The notes below the pieces were generated by a model. It had not been told where the DNA came from and ran no database searches. It worked only from the letters and a program-made list of their open reading frames with translations. Source: an uncultured Clostridia bacterium (GTDB taxonomy: Bacteria > Bacillota > Clostridia > TANB77 > CAG-508). Taken from it: a stretch of 5,298 nt of DNA. The stretch spans positions 1 to 5,298 of the forward strand of contig CANRFE010000085.1 of the NCBI GenBank assembly GCA_947629805.1, read 5' to 3'. This document shows positions 5,104 to 5,298 of this stretch, piece by piece (positions within the stretch are counted from its first letter, which is position 1; each line of letters starts with the position of its first letter). Made by a program: the position numbers and the translations under genes.

Positions 5104-5298
5104 CTATGCCCTAGTATTTTCTTTGGTTACTATAGATTTTTGCCAACCTATGGAATATTTTATAATATCATCTAATTTTTCTCCAAATTTTGTATACCTT
5201 TTTAAATTAATAATTTGTTTATCATAGCATAAATTTAACAAAAAATCTAATACTTTAATTTTAGTTATTATATCATCTATATAGCTCAATTTATTTTC
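5104..5298 (-). CDS. avd: Avd-like DGR accessory protein, C-terminal part (cut by window edge)
   Basis: The last 64 codons of a gene that enters from beyond 5298; the frame is open to the edge and has no ATG in it. TTG 5289 is probably an internal Leu codon. The visible peptide (ENKLSYIDDIITKIKVLDFLLNLCYDKQIINLKRYTKFGEKLDDIIKYSIGWQKS...) is all helical and matches the last two helices of the Avd/S23-like four-helix-bundle family. That family shows a hydrophobic helix with an LL.L.Y.....I turn, then a helix ending in GW.KS. Avd forms a basic pentamer that binds the reverse transcriptase and the TR RNA and is needed for mutagenic retrohoming. Its stop TAG at 5106-5104 lies only 6 nt before the TGG that opens the template region, and the RT follows. 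The call rests on the helix pattern plus this context. The target gene probably lies upstream of it. Confidence 0.8.
   Translation of the reverse strand, partial: ENKLSYIDDIITKIKVLDFLLNLCYDKQIINLKRYTKFGEKLDDIIKYSIGWQKSIVTKENTRA

Noticed and set aside
4973..5227. A plus-strand frame antisense to the template region and avd
   Set aside because: It crosses the complement of two better explained features and has no gene-like signals.
1..5298. CRISPR array, tRNA, rRNA or insertion-sequence ends
   Set aside because: No regularly spaced repeats, no cloverleaf-like GC stems with TTCGA-type loops, no rRNA-like stretch and no transposase or terminal inverted repeats were seen on either strand.

Overview
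The window is strongly AT-rich DNA with short intergenic gaps, TTG starts alongside ATG, clear AGGAG-type ribosome binding sites and TATAAT promoters. A spore photoproduct lyase-type radical SAM gene and a DUF4364 gene point to a low-GC, probably spore-forming member of the Clostridia (Bacillota), perhaps gut-associated. The organism cannot be named from the sequence.

Left part (1-3110, all minus strand): an operon-like run reads right to left. It goes J-domain gene, trmB (tRNA m7G46 methyltransferase), a PAP2-family membrane phosphatase, an SPL-like radical SAM gene, then a hairpin terminator at 51-83. A divergent promoter region (about 3111-3233) separates this run from a plus-strand DUF4364 gene (3234-3773).

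Right part (3786-5298, minus strand): most of a diversity-generating retroelement (DGR). In transcription order it holds the C-terminal part of an accessory variability determinant (avd, cut by the window edge), a GC-richer, Asn-codon-rich template region (TR, about 4945-5097), a structured spacer with two hairpins, and a DGR-type reverse transcriptase with the GN..SQ and YQDD motifs. The variable (target) gene is not in the window and probably lies beyond 5298. In a DGR, the reverse transcriptase with Avd copies the TR RNA with adenine-directed errors into the matching repeat of a target gene.

The most unusual observation links the two halves. Both the J-domain gene and the reverse transcriptase are broken by one extra base in the same local context, minus-strand TTCGGT. 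In both cases skipping the C of an in-frame CGG restores a GGT glycine codon and a convincing downstream protein: a two-segment membrane tail on the J protein, and the conserved GN.TSQ motif in the RT. These are the only two in-frame CGG codons in roughly 1,540 codons here. Either this is +1 recoding at CGG, or a repeated sequencing, assembly or mutational error of the same type. The sequence alone cannot decide.
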